A stretch of DNA of 64,000 nt. Source: Amycolatopsis jejuensis (GTDB lineage: Bacteria > Actinomycetota > Actinomycetes > Mycobacteriales > Pseudonocardiaceae). The stretch covers positions 124,001-188,000 of the forward strand of contig NZ_JNYZ01000008.1 of assembly GCF_000717335.1 (NCBI RefSeq), in the 5' to 3' direction. Numbering within the stretch: position 1 is the stretch's first letter; the number at the start of each line of letters is the position of its first letter. Position numbers and translations under genes: made by a program. The notes under the pieces are model-generated. The model did no database searches. It saw only the letters and a list, made by a program, of their open reading frames with translations, and was not told where the DNA came from. Shown piece by piece: positions 51,732-59,933 of this stretch.

Positions 51732-52973
51732 TCACAGCGTGACGTTCAATTCCTTCAAACTGAAGAACGCCCGATCATCCCGATACGCCAAATGAGTCAC
51801 CTCCGGGTCGACGAGCCTCATCTCCGGGAACCGCGCGAAGATCCGCGGCAACGCGACCCGCAGTTCCATCCGGGCGAGGTTCTGCCCCACACACTGATGC
51901 GGACCGAAGCTGAACGCGAGGTGCTGCGGACGCTCGACCGGGATCTCGAAGTCCTCCCATGTCGTCCGTTCGTACTTGCTCTCGTCGTGGTTGGCCGACC
52001 AGATCGACGCGACCACGCCTTCGCCCTTGCGGAACGTGTGCTCGCCGATCGTGATGTCCTCGGTCGCGGCTCGGCGCGGGCCCATGCGCGCCACCGAATG
52101 CACGCGCAGCAGCTCTTCGATCGCGACCTCCCAGGTGCGTTCTCCGGACCGCAGCAACGCGAGCTGGTCCGGGCGGCGCAGCAGGGTGAAGATCGACAGC
52201 CCGATCATGCCCGCGGTCGTGTCGTGGCCGCCGATGATGAGGATCGTGATCAGGGCCGCGAGCTGGTCGCGGGTGATGCCGCCCGCCTCGTACTGCTCAC
52301 AGATCATGTGGCTCAGCAGGTCGTCGGCCGGGTCGGCCTCCTTGAGTGCCGCGTACTCGAGGCCGAGCGCGCGGAACTCCTCGACCGTGCGGTACATCTC
52401 CTCCTGCGGCAGCGAAAGCGTCGTCTGCCGTTCGGTGAGGTCGAAGAACCTCGGGGCGTCCTCGATCGGGATGCCCAGCATCCGCGTGATGACCGTGGTC
52501 GGGATGGCGAGCGCGAACTGCGAAACCAGGTCCACCGGGCCCGTCTCCCCGGCCAGTGCGTCGAGGTGGGTGTCGACGATCTCCTCGACCTGCGGCCGGT
52601 AGTTCTCGACCGCACGCGGCGTGAAGTACTTGACCACGCACCGGCGCAGCGTCGTGTGCAGCGGCGGGTCCTGCCGGATCATGCTGTCGGCCACCAGCGG
52701 GTGGTCCGAGCCCGGCAGCCCGCGCACCGGGAAGCCGGGCGTGTGCGGGTTGGCGCTGAACCGGTTGTCCGACAGGATCGCCTTGACGTCGTCGTACTTC
52801 GTCGCGAGCCACGACGTCTTGCCGCCGCCGAGGCCGACCTCGCTGACCGGGCAGCCGGCCCGCAGGTCGCGGAAGTACGGCGGATCGTCCAGCGGCCGTT
52901 CCGGCGCCGGGTCCAGCGACAGCTCCCGCAGGTGCGGGCACTCGCTCACGGGTTCGGCGGTGCGGTCTTCCAC
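51732..52973 (-). CDS. Cytochrome P450 (bacterial class I)
   Basis: About 413 residues. The I-helix motif 'IIGGHDTTAG' provides the acid-alcohol pair, 'EELLRVHSVARMGPRRA' the ExxR region, and 'FSFGPHQCVGQNLARMEL' the haem Cys (about 361). Using GTG 52973 gives GAGGAG 5 bp upstream; an ATG 14 codons earlier (53015) has no such site. It is divergent from the acyl-CoA synthetase operon that encodes its probable ferredoxin and reductase. It hydroxylates an unknown substrate, presumably the first step of the pathway. Confidence 0.95.
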   Translation of the reverse strand: MEDRTAEPVSECPHLRELSLDPAPERPLDDPPYFRDLRAGCPVSEVGLGGGKTSWLATKYDDVKAILSDNRFSANPHTPGFPVRGLPGSDHPLVADSMIRQDPPLHTTLRRCVVKYFTPRAVENYRPQVEEIVDTHLDALAGETGPVDLVSQFALAIPTTVITRMLGIPIEDAPRFFDLTERQTTLSLPQEEMYRTVEEFRALGLEYAALKEADPADDLLSHMICEQYEAGGITRDQLAALITILIIGGHDTTAGMIGLSIFTLLRRPDQLALLRSGERTWEVAIEELLRVHSVARMGPRRAATEDITIGEHTFRKGEGVVASIWSANHDESKYERTTWEDFEIPVERPQHLAFSFGPHQCVGQNLARMELRVALPRIFARFPEMRLVDPEVTHLAYRDDRAFFSLKELNVTL

Positions 52974-53071
52974 GGCATCTCCTCGCTGCTTCGGGGCACG
53001 GCTCGCGGTCATCATCCGTCGCGCCGCCGCCCCGGGGAAGCCGCGGCGCGCTGGCGCCCCGATCGGGACCG

Positions 53072-53092
53072 GCTATCGCCGGGTGCGATAGC
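53072..53092. promoter_or_regulatory. Dyad GCTATCGC-CGGGT-GCGATAGC between divergent genes
   Basis: Perfect 8-bp arms lie around a 5-nt centre, about 100 bp from each divergent start. The inner TCGCCGGGTGCGA again fits T-N11-A. The CTATCG/CGATAG arms are shared with the dyad at 49196-49222, linking the two divergent promoter regions. Confidence 0.68.
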
Positions 53093-53197
53093 GATCCGCC
53101 ATCACCGGTCCACGGTTCGCGGCATTCCCCGGACCCGCCGTGACCGGCCACACTCGCCGGACCACGAACGTGCACCCGCCCGAGGAAGGGAAGCCGC

Positions 53198-55372
53198 TTG
53201 ACCGAGAACTCCCCACGGCCACCGGTCGCCGCCCTCGCGCCCGGTGCCGGGGTCGTCCCCGAACCCGAGGCCAAAGACCTCTTGCGCAGCGCCGGAATCG
53301 CGGTGCCGCGGGGCCAGGCGCACGCCGACCCGCTCGTCGCCGCGCAAGGCCTGCACGGCGACCTGGTCCTGAAAGCCGTGTCCCCGACACTCGTGCACAA
53401 ATCCGACGCCGGCGGGGTCCGGGTCGGGGTCGCCCGCGCCGACCTGGCCGCCGAAGCCGCCGCGATGACCGCCGCACTCGCCACGCACGGCCACCGGATC
53501 GACCGGTTCCTCGTCGAGGAGAAAGCCGCGCCGGGGCACGAGGTCATCGTCGGCGCGGTACGCACCCCCGGCGTCGGCTGGGTCGTGATGCTCGGCCTCG
53601 GTGGCGTTTTCGTCGAGGTGTTCGCCGACGTCGCCTTCGGCATCGCCCCGCTGACCGCGTCCGACGTCACGGCCATGCTGTCCGAGCTCAAAGGCGCGGC
53701 TCTGCTCCGCGGCGCCCGCGGCGGAACTGCCGCCGACCTCGACGCGCTCGTGTCGCTGGTCCTGCGGATCGGCGGCGACGACGGCTTGCTCGCTTCTCTC
53801 CCACCGGAGATAACCGAGGTCGACCTCAACCCGGTCATCGTCACCTCCGAGCACGCCATCGCAGTAGATGCGCGGCTCGTCCGGTCCAGTATCGAAGAGG
53901 AACCGGCCGCCCGGAAACCCCGGCCGCACAGCGACTTCGGCCGTCTGTTCCGCCCGCGCACGATCGCGGTGCTGGGCGCCAGCGCAACCGGGACGAACCT
54001 CGCGAACCGGTACCTCGCCGACCTGCAGGCCTCCGGTTTCCCCGGCAAGCTGGTCCCGGTCCACCCGTCCGCCGACCGGATCGAGGGCCTGCCGGCCTGC
54101 CGGTCCCTGCGCGAGGCGGGACCGATCGACTACGCCTACGTGGCGCTCCCGGCCAAGGTCGTCCCCGACGCGCTCGACGCGGCCCCGGGCACGGTCGCGT
54201 TCGCCCAGGTGGTCAGCAGTGGTTTCGGCGAGGTCCCCGAAGGCGTGGAACTCGAACGGGACCTGGTGGCCCGGATGGCCGCGCAGGGCACCCGCGTGCT
54301 CGGCCCGAACTGCCTCGGCATGCACAGCTCCGCCGCGCGCGTCAGCTTCATCCCGGACCCGCCGCTGCAGCCCGGCCGCATCGCGGTGGTGTCGCAGAGC
54401 GGCGGGCTGAGCGTCGACATCCTGCGGCTCGGCGAGGCCCGCGGGCTCGCGTTCCACAGCGTGACCAGTATCGGCAATTCGTCCGATGTGGACGCGGCAG
54501 AGCTGGTCGGGCACCTCCTCGGCGACCCGGACGTCGACGTCATCGGGCTGTACCTGGAGTCGCTCGCCGCCGGGAAAGCAGTCCTCGACCTGTCGCGGGA
54601 TCTGGGCAAACCGGTCGTCCTGCTCGCCGGAGGCCGTACTGCCGCCGGTTCGCGGGCGGCGACCAGCCACACCGGCGCGCTGACCGGCAACCACCGGCTG
54701 TGGCCCGCGTTGTGCCGCCAAGCCGGGATCGCGCTCGCCGACTCGCTCGAGGAATTCCTCGACGTCCTGCTGACCTTCGACACCGTCCGGCTCGACGGAC
54801 CCCCGCCGGAAACCCGCGACGCGGTGCTGTTCGGCAACGGCGGCGGCGCGAGCGTACTGGCCACAGATGCCTTGGCGCGCCACGGGTTTTCCGTTCCACC
54901 GCTGCCGGACCAGACCGTCGCGCGGATCGAGGCACTCGGTCTCCCGCCGGGCAACGGGCTCGCCAACCCGATCGACACCCCCGCAGGCACCCTTGCGGTG
55001 GGCGGCGGCACCGTCGCCGGTGACGTCCTGACGCTCGTGCTGGAATCGGCGTCGCCGTCGATCCTCATCACGCACCTCAACGTCGGCATCATCCAGCGGA
55101 ATCTCGCGCAGCAGTACGGCGACGTCACCGGCACGATCATCGCCAGCATCGCCGGCGCGCCCGCGAACGGCACCCAGCAGTTCCTCGTGCTGAAGGGTGA
55201 CGGCCGTCCGGACATGGCCGACGCCATCGCCGGGTACACCCGCCAGGCGCAGCTGCTCGGCCTGCCGGTGTTCGGCACGGTCGACGAAGCCGGCCGGGTC
55301 GCCAGGGCACTGCTCGACTTCCAGCACCGCCGCGCCACCACCGCCTCGACCGGAAAGGCCACCCAGCCATGA
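53198..55372 (+). CDS. ADP-forming acyl-CoA synthetase (acetate-CoA ligase-like), beta-alpha fusion
   Basis: The protein has 724 residues. An N-terminal ATP-grasp domain (about 1-235; 'LKAVSPTLVHKSDAGGVRVG') is joined to a CoA-binding/succinyl-CoA-ligase part ('IAVLGASATGTNLANRYLAD', 'VLGPNCLGMHS', 'VVSQSGGLSVDI'). The phospho-histidine segment is 'ATSHTGALTG' (about 488-497). It activates a carboxylic acid to its CoA thioester with ATP. The order beta then alpha is the reverse of many homologues. It starts at TTG 53198 with GAGGAAGGG upstream, and is the first gene of a seven-gene operon. Confidence 0.92.
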   Translation: MTENSPRPPVAALAPGAGVVPEPEAKDLLRSAGIAVPRGQAHADPLVAAQGLHGDLVLKAVSPTLVHKSDAGGVRVGVARADLAAEAAAMTAALATHGHRIDRFLVEEKAAPGHEVIVGAVRTPGVGWVVMLGLGGVFVEVFADVAFGIAPLTASDVTAMLSELKGAALLRGARGGTAADLDALVSLVLRIGGDDGLLASLPPEITEVDLNPVIVTSEHAIAVDARLVRSSIEEEPAARKPRPHSDFGRLFRPRTIAVLGASATGTNLANRYLADLQASGFPGKLVPVHPSADRIEGLPACRSLREAGPIDYAYVALPAKVVPDALDAAPGTVAFAQVVSSGFGEVPEGVELERDLVARMAAQGTRVLGPNCLGMHSSAARVSFIPDPPLQPGRIAVVSQSGGLSVDILRLGEARGLAFHSVTSIGNSSDVDAAELVGHLLGDPDVDVIGLYLESLAAGKAVLDLSRDLGKPVVLLAGGRTAAGSRAATSHTGALTGNHRLWPALCRQAGIALADSLEEFLDVLLTFDTVRLDGPPPETRDAVLFGNGGGASVLATDALARHGFSVPPLPDQTVARIEALGLPPGNGLANPIDTPAGTLAVGGGTVAGDVLTLVLESASPSILITHLNVGIIQRNLAQQYGDVTGTIIASIAGAPANGTQQFLVLKGDGRPDMADAIAGYTRQAQLLGLPVFGTVDEAGRVARALLDFQHRRATTASTGKATQP

Positions 55373-56898
55373 CCATCGACCACGAGCTCCGGCACAAGGA
55401 GCGGCGCGCGCACGCCCTCGCGATGGGCGGCGAACGCAAGCTGGCCGCCCGGGCCGAACGGGGCGAGCTCAACGCCCGCGAACGCGTCGCCCGGCTCTTC
55501 GACGAGGACACCTTCCGCGAGATGGGTCTCTTCGCGACCTCGAACATCGACGCCGACCAGCACGTCACCCCCGCCGACGGCAAGGTCACCGGCACCGGTT
55601 GCGTCGACGGCAGGCGCGCCGGGGTGATCGCATACGACTTCACCGTCAAGGGCGCGTCCTCGGGCGCGGTCAGCAACAAGAAGATGGGCCACCTCAAGGA
55701 TCTCACCGCGCGCCGCGGCATTCCGCTGGTGTACCTCGCCGAGTCCACCGGGGTGCGGATGCCCGATGTCATGGGCGGCACCGGGCTCGGGAACGCCAAC
55801 GACCGCACGCGGTTCCTGCGCCGCCGCACCAATCCGTGGGTCTCGGCAGCCTTCGGGTACTCCTTCGGCTCGGCTGCCTGGCACACCGTGAGCTCCGATT
55901 TCGCGGTGCTGCGCAAGGGCGCGGTGATGGCGGTGTCCAGCCCGCAGCTCGTGAGCCGGGCGACCGGACAGCAGGTCGACGGCCAGGAGCTCGGCGGCTG
56001 GAAGCTGCACTCCGAGGTCACCGGGTTCGCCGACGCGGTCGCCGACACCGACGAGGAGGCGATCGACCTCCTGCGGCGGTTCCTGAGCTATCTGCCCGCA
56101 CACAACGGTGAAGCGCCGCCGGTCGCGCCGGTGCCCGCGGGCTCGGCCGGGCGCGGAGACCAGCTGCACTCGCTGGTCCCGCTGGAACGCACGAAGGTGT
56201 ACGACGTGCGCAAGGTGATCGAGGTGATCGCGGACCTCGGCAGCGTGTTCCCGGTCAAGGAACGCTTCGGCAAGTCGCTGGTGACCTCGCTGTGCCGGAT
56301 CGGCGGCCAGTCCGTCGGGATCATCGCGAACAACCCGATGTTCAAGGGCGGGGCGATCGACGCGGCCGCCTGCGCCAAGGCGACGAGCTTCATCGTGCTG
56401 TGCGATTCGTACAACATCCCGCTCGTGTTCCTCGTCGACCAGCCCGGCTTCCTGATCGGGCCGGACGGCGAGCGCAGCGGCATCGTCGGCAAGGTCATCA
56501 ACTGGATGAACGCCCTGTCGCTCGCGACCGTGCCGAAGGTGACGGTGATGCTGCGCAAGAACTACGGGCAGGGCTACGTGAACATGGGCGGCGCCTGGAC
56601 CACCGACGCGATGGCCGCGTGGTGGACCGCCGAGGTGAGCTTCATGGACCCGCGCTCGGCCGTCGGGGTGGTGCACGGGATCGACCCGGCCACCGAACCG
56701 GAGCTCTACGAACGGCGGCTGGCCGAAATGGCCAAGGAGTCGACCGGGTACGACGTCGCCCGCGTCTACGGCGTGCAGGACGTCATCGACCCCGCGGGGA
56801 CCCGGGAGTTCATCCTCGGCGCGCTCGAGGACAACGCGCTGGCCCGCACCGGCGGCGTCGGCGAGCACCACCTCAGCACCTGGCCCACGAGTTACTAG
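55369..56898 (+). CDS. Acyl-CoA carboxylase, carboxyltransferase (beta) subunit
   Basis: The protein has 509 residues. N-terminal 'RAERGELNARERVARLFDED' and 'GKVTGTGCVDGRRAGVIAYD', then 'NNPMFKGGAIDAAACAKATS' and 'VDQPGFLIGPDGERSGIVGK', are carboxyltransferase halves of the propionyl-/methylcrotonyl-CoA carboxylase type. It moves CO2 from biotin to an acyl-CoA. It overlaps the synthetase gene by 4 bp, so its substrate is probably the CoA ester made there. The acyl specificity cannot be read. Confidence 0.93.
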   Translation: MTIDHELRHKERRAHALAMGGERKLAARAERGELNARERVARLFDEDTFREMGLFATSNIDADQHVTPADGKVTGTGCVDGRRAGVIAYDFTVKGASSGAVSNKKMGHLKDLTARRGIPLVYLAESTGVRMPDVMGGTGLGNANDRTRFLRRRTNPWVSAAFGYSFGSAAWHTVSSDFAVLRKGAVMAVSSPQLVSRATGQQVDGQELGGWKLHSEVTGFADAVADTDEEAIDLLRRFLSYLPAHNGEAPPVAPVPAGSAGRGDQLHSLVPLERTKVYDVRKVIEVIADLGSVFPVKERFGKSLVTSLCRIGGQSVGIIANNPMFKGGAIDAAACAKATSFIVLCDSYNIPLVFLVDQPGFLIGPDGERSGIVGKVINWMNALSLATVPKVTVMLRKNYGQGYVNMGGAWTTDAMAAWWTAEVSFMDPRSAVGVVHGIDPATEPELYERRLAEMAKESTGYDVARVYGVQDVIDPAGTREFILGALEDNALARTGGVGEHHLSTWPTSY

Positions 56899-56908
56899 GC
56901 GGACGCGG

Positions 56909-58276
56909 ATGAACCAGCCCTTCCCCCGGCGGCTGCTCGTCGCCAACCGCGGCGAGATCGCCCGCCGGATCATCCGGACGGCGCGGCGGCTCGACGTCGA
57001 GACCGTCGCGATCCAACACCAGGTCGACGCAGAACTCCCCTACGTCGCCGAAGCGGACTTCGCCCGGGAGATCACCGGCGAACAGCCCGTGGGTGCTTAC
57101 CTGGACATCGAGCAGATCGTCGCGGTCGCCCGCGACTCCGGTGCCGACGCAGTCCACCCGGGTTACGGGTTCCTCGCCGAGAACGCCGGATTCGCCCGCG
57201 CGGTCGAGGCGGCCGGGCTGATCTGGGTCGGGCCGTCCCCTGACGCGATCACCGCGATGGGCGACAAGGTCGAGGCCCGCAATCGCGTTGCGGCCGCGGG
57301 AGTCCCGATCAGCGGGGGCGCCGGCGCCGCGTTGTCCGATGTGGACGAAGCGGTGCGCGAGGCCTGGCAGATCGGGTACCCGGTGATGCTGAAGGCGGCC
57401 GGGGGCGGGGGCGGCATCGGCATGACCATTGCCCGCGACGCGGACGCGGTCCGCCGGGAATTCGAGCGGACCAAGGCCATCGCGGCCCGCAGCTTCGGGT
57501 CCGACCGGGTGTTCCTCGAACGGTTCGTCGAATCGGCGCGGCACATCGAGGTCCAGGTCCTCGGCCTGGCCGACGGCACCGTTCTGGCGCTCGGCGAACG
57601 GGACTGCTCGGTCCAGCGCCGCAACCAGAAGCTCGTCGAGGAGGCACCCGCGCTCGGCCTCGCTCCCGCGGTGCGTCAACGGCTGTCCGAAGCAGCCACG
57701 AACGCGGCCCGCGCGGTGGGCTACCGCAACGCCGGCACGGTCGAGTTCCTCGTCGACGCGCGGACGCAGGAGTTCGTGTTCCTGGAGATGAACACCCGGA
57801 TCCAGGTCGAGCATCCGGTGACCGAGCTGACCCACGGCGTCGACCTCGTCGAACAGCAGCTGAGCATTGCCGCTACCGGGTCGGTCACGCCAGGGTTCGC
57901 GCCGCGGCGGCACGGGCACGCGATCGAGTTCCGGCTCTGCGCCGAGGATCCGGTGCGCTTCTTCCCGAGCCCGGGTCCGATCGAGCAGTGGGAGGAGCCG
58001 AGCGGCGACGGGATCCGGGTCGACTCCGGGTACCGCGCGGGGCTGGCCATCACGCCGCATTTCGATTCGCTGCTCGCGAAGATCTGCGTGTTCGGCGAGA
58101 CCCGCGAAGCGGCGCTCGCACGGGCGCGGGAGGCACTGGACGGCTTCACCGCCGGTCCGCTGCGCACGAACCTGCCGTTCCTGCGCGAGCTGGTGGACCG
58201 CCCCGAGTTCACCGCGGGCGGGTACGACACGGGCATCGTCGCGGCGGTCACCTCCGCGGCGCCGACACGGAGGTAG
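56909..58276 (+). CDS. Biotin carboxylase subunit
   Basis: The protein has 455 residues. 'RRLLVANRGEIARRIIRTAR' opens the biotin-carboxylase N-domain; 'AVHPGYGFLAENAGFARAVE', the ATP-grasp 'AAGGGGGIGM', 'ERDCSVQRRNQKLVEEAP' and 'FLEMNTRIQVEHPVTE' follow in family order. It carboxylates biotin on the carrier protein with ATP and bicarbonate. The chain stops without a carrier domain, unlike common actinobacterial alpha subunits; the carrier is the next gene, 4 bp away. Confidence 0.95.
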   Translation: MNQPFPRRLLVANRGEIARRIIRTARRLDVETVAIQHQVDAELPYVAEADFAREITGEQPVGAYLDIEQIVAVARDSGADAVHPGYGFLAENAGFARAVEAAGLIWVGPSPDAITAMGDKVEARNRVAAAGVPISGGAGAALSDVDEAVREAWQIGYPVMLKAAGGGGGIGMTIARDADAVRREFERTKAIAARSFGSDRVFLERFVESARHIEVQVLGLADGTVLALGERDCSVQRRNQKLVEEAPALGLAPAVRQRLSEAATNAARAVGYRNAGTVEFLVDARTQEFVFLEMNTRIQVEHPVTELTHGVDLVEQQLSIAATGSVTPGFAPRRHGHAIEFRLCAEDPVRFFPSPGPIEQWEEPSGDGIRVDSGYRAGLAITPHFDSLLAKICVFGETREAALARAREALDGFTAGPLRTNLPFLRELVDRPEFTAGGYDTGIVAAVTSAAPTRR

Positions 58277-58280
58277 CACG

Positions 58281-58502
58281 ATGGCCGAAACGATCAACGC
58301 CGACATGGGCGCGAACGTCTGGAAGGTCCTCGTGGCCGCGGGCGATCCGGTCGAACCCGACACCACGATCGTGGTACTGGAGTCGATGAAGATGGAGATC
58401 CCCGTCCTCGCCGAGTACGCCGGTTCGGTCACCGCCGTGCACGTCACCGAGGGATCGGCGGTGCAGGCCGGCGACCCGCTCGTCGACATCGAAGAGCCGT
58501 AG
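58281..58502 (+). CDS. Stand-alone biotin carboxyl carrier protein
   Basis: This 73-residue protein consists only of a biotinyl domain. The biotin site is ESMKMEIP with Lys37, followed by 'AGSVTAVHVTEGSAVQAGDP', the second half of the barrel. GGAGG precedes the ATG at 58281. It shuttles carboxybiotin between the biotin carboxylase and carboxyltransferase encoded just upstream. Such a minimal separate carrier is unusual in actinobacterial acyl-CoA carboxylases, where it is normally fused to the biotin carboxylase. Confidence 0.95.
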   Translation: MAETINADMGANVWKVLVAAGDPVEPDTTIVVLESMKMEIPVLAEYAGSVTAVHVTEGSAVQAGDPLVDIEEP

Positions 58503-58533
58503 GAAACGGACCACCGAAAGGAAAGGGCGGGCA

Positions 58534-58728
58534 ATGAAGCTCACCGTGGACGCGGGCAAATGCTGTGGCTCGGGGCAGTGTGTCCTGGCCGCGCCGGAGT
58601 TCTTCGACCAGGACGACGACGGCATCGTGGTCCTGCTGGCCGAGGAGGTCGGCGAAGCCGCGGCCGGGGACGTCGAGGAGGCCGTGTTCTCCTGCCCCAC
58701 CGCCGCCATCGAGATCGCCGGGCCGTGA
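58534..58728 (+). CDS. [3Fe-4S] ferredoxin, P450 redox partner
   Basis: The protein has 64 residues. Cysteines at 10, 16 and 54 (Cx5C...CP) match single-cluster 3Fe-4S ferredoxins of actinobacterial P450 systems; Cys11 is extra. The middle is acidic. It passes electrons from the reductase to the P450 at 51.7 kb. A GAAAGG-type site precedes the ATG. The stop overlaps the reductase start as GTGA, tying the two together. Confidence 0.94.
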   Translation: MKLTVDAGKCCGSGQCVLAAPEFFDQDDDGIVVLLAEEVGEAAAGDVEEAVFSCPTAAIEIAGP

Positions 58729-59900
58729 CAGCCGTGGCTCCGGTCCGCCGGGTCGTGATCGCCGGTGCGGGACAAGGCGGCGTGCACACGGCCGCGTCCC
58801 TGCGGCGGCTGGGGTACGACGGCGACCTGACGCTGGTCAGCGCCGAACCGTCGCTGCCTTACCAGCGCCCGCCGCTGTCCAAGACGTTCCTCCGCGACCC
58901 GGACCCGGCGCACATCGAGTTCCACGACCCGGCGCACTACGCCTCGCTCGGTATCGAGCTGGTGCTCGGCGATCCGGTGTCCATTGTGGACCGTCCGGCC
59001 CGGGAGATCGCGCTGGGGTCCGGCCGGGTCGTGCCGTACGACCATCTCGTGCTGGCCACCGGTGCCCATCCGCGCCGGATCACCGGCCTGCAGTGCCTGC
59101 GCAACGTCTTCCACCTGCACGACCGCGATTCCTCGGTGGCGTTGGGGGCACAGCTGCGCGAGGCCCGGTCGATGCTGCTGGTGGGTGGAGGGTTCGTCGG
59201 GCTGGAGATCGCCTCGGCTGCGGTGGACCTCGGCTGCGCGGTCACCGTGGTGGAACAGCTGCCGTCGATCCTGGCGCACGCGGTGCCGCCGCAGGTCGCG
59301 GATTTCCTGTACCGGCGCCACCGCGCGCGTGGTGTCCGGTTCCACCTGCAGCGCTCGGTGTCCGCCTTCGCCGTGCGTGGTGACCGGCTCGACTCGGTCA
59401 CCACGGACGACGGCACGCAGATCGCGGCGGACGTCGTGGTCGTCGGCATCGGATCGGTGCCGTCCACCGCGCTCGCCGCGCAGGCCGGGCTGCCGGTCGA
59501 TGGCGGGATCGTGGTCGACGACCGGTTGCGGACCGAAGACCCGCACGTCAGCGCCATCGGCGACGGCATCCGGTTCCCGCTCGACGGCGCTCCCGTGCGG
59601 CTCACCTCCGTGCAGCACGCCATGGACTCGGCCCGGCACGCCGCGACGCAGATCCTCGGCGGCGACGGCGCGTACCGGCCGGTCCCCTGGTTCTGGACCG
59701 ACCAGGCCGGGGTGAAGGTGCAGATGGCCGGGATGCCCAGCGCTCCGCACGACCGTACCGAGATCAGCACCGGGCCGTCCGGGACGTTCGCCGTCCGCCA
59801 CTACCAGGGTGACCGCTTCGTCGGCGGCGCCACCGTGGGGATGCCCCGCGAACACGTCGCCATGCGGCGGGACCTGGCCGCCGTGCCTGCCGTCCCCTGA
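58725..59900 (+). CDS. Ferredoxin reductase, FAD/NAD(P)H-dependent
   Basis: The protein has 391 residues. N-terminal FAD motif GAGQGGVHTA (about 14-23), 'PYQRPPLSKTFL', the NAD-binding motif VGGGFVGLEIASAA (about 154-167) and 'VSAIGDGIRFP' for the second FAD contact match the putidaredoxin-reductase/BphA4 family. It reduces the preceding ferredoxin for the P450. The GTG at 58725 is set by the 4-bp overlap with the ferredoxin gene. Confidence 0.94.
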   Translation: MTAVAPVRRVVIAGAGQGGVHTAASLRRLGYDGDLTLVSAEPSLPYQRPPLSKTFLRDPDPAHIEFHDPAHYASLGIELVLGDPVSIVDRPAREIALGSGRVVPYDHLVLATGAHPRRITGLQCLRNVFHLHDRDSSVALGAQLREARSMLLVGGGFVGLEIASAAVDLGCAVTVVEQLPSILAHAVPPQVADFLYRRHRARGVRFHLQRSVSAFAVRGDRLDSVTTDDGTQIAADVVVVGIGSVPSTALAAQAGLPVDGGIVVDDRLRTEDPHVSAIGDGIRFPLDGAPVRLTSVQHAMDSARHAATQILGGDGAYRPVPWFWTDQAGVKVQMAGMPSAPHDRTEISTGPSGTFAVRHYQGDRFVGGATVGMPREHVAMRRDLAAVPAVP

Positions 59901-59933
59901 CCCTCGCTTACGCTGCCACGAAAGGAAAAGCCC

